Positions 41,040 through 41,102 of a stretch of 41,102 nucleotides of DNA are shown here, in pieces. The stretch lies in NCBI RefSeq assembly GCF_008580665.1, contig NZ_BKDJ01000019.1, positions 1-41,102 on the forward strand, in the 5' to 3' direction. The notes beneath the pieces were generated by a model. It saw nothing but the letters and a program-made list of their open reading frames with translations, made no database searches and was not told where the DNA came from. Numbering within the stretch: the first letter of the stretch is position 1; every line of letters begins with the position of its first letter. The stretch is from Zafaria cholistanensis. Lineage in GTDB: Bacteria > Actinomycetota > Actinomycetes > Actinomycetales > Micrococcaceae. The position numbers and the translations under genes were made by a program.

Positions 41040-41102
41040 CGCGCCGCGCGGGGCCGGGCCAGGTGGTGTCCGGTGCGCCCGTCCGCGGCGCGTCCGCCGG
41101 GG

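Overview
The window is dense, very GC-rich DNA (about 70% G+C by eye) from an actinobacterium. Gene content, codon use and promoter style fit the Arthrobacter/Micrococcaceae group (inference). It reads as ordinary chromosome: I see no insertion sequence, prophage, CRISPR array, tRNA or rRNA. About 35 protein genes are supported, with many overlapping stops and starts and short intergenic gaps.

Layout, left to right. (1) 1-3.5 kb, minus strand: glycine cleavage genes gcvT (cut by the window edge) and gcvP behind a tandem glycine riboswitch. (2) 3.6-9.7 kb, minus: ZIP metal transporter, SGNH hydrolase, RecQ-type helicase, class C beta-lactamase-like serine hydrolase, and an RNase HI fused to a DUF4440-like domain. 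(3) 9.8-14.7 kb: small membrane protein, glutathionyl-hydroquinone-reductase-like protein, ABC exporter divergent from a MarR regulator, and an Hsp20 chaperone. (4) 14.7-21 kb, minus: a possible regulated extracytoplasmic module made of a SARP/BTAD regulator, a NarL-type response regulator and histidine kinase, a Tat-exported CotA-like multicopper oxidase, a type I signal peptidase and a membrane-anchored protein of unknown function. (5) 21.1-25 kb, plus: MBL hydrolase, shikimate-dehydrogenase-like protein, SolA-type flavin oxidase, SDR. (6) 25.2-29.1 kb, plus: a four-gene siderophore ABC uptake operon behind a DtxR/IdeR-type iron box. (7) 29.2-35.5 kb: YqaJ-type nuclease, MscS channel, MhuD-like heme-degrading enzyme, PhzF-like isomerase, a membrane-tethered ACT-domain protein, a RibD-C reductase and a TetR regulator. 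(8) 35.5-41 kb: a (CCCTG)16 repeat directly in front of the promoter of a glutaryl-CoA-dehydrogenase-like gene, an alpha/beta hydrolase, a small acidic protein, an IclR regulator and a succinate-semialdehyde-dehydrogenase-like enzyme.

Four structural themes stand out. First, nearly twenty genes have a TANNNT-like -10 hexamer ending exactly 6 or 7 nt before the start codon, which is the arrangement of leaderless transcripts; this fixes many start codons. Second, two colinear RNA-like elements of about 131 nt (37777-37908 and 38301-38431), with a possible third at 31291-31333, share a 5' block and a long GAAGCACCGGCC-type hairpin that competes with an upstream hairpin; I do not recognise the family. 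Third, short tandem duplications (15-27 bp units) sit repeatedly at or just past stop codons. Fourth, iron and heme genes lie within 6 kb of each other: siderophore uptake behind an iron box, and an MhuD-like heme oxygenase with an unusual Gly/His-rich insertion.
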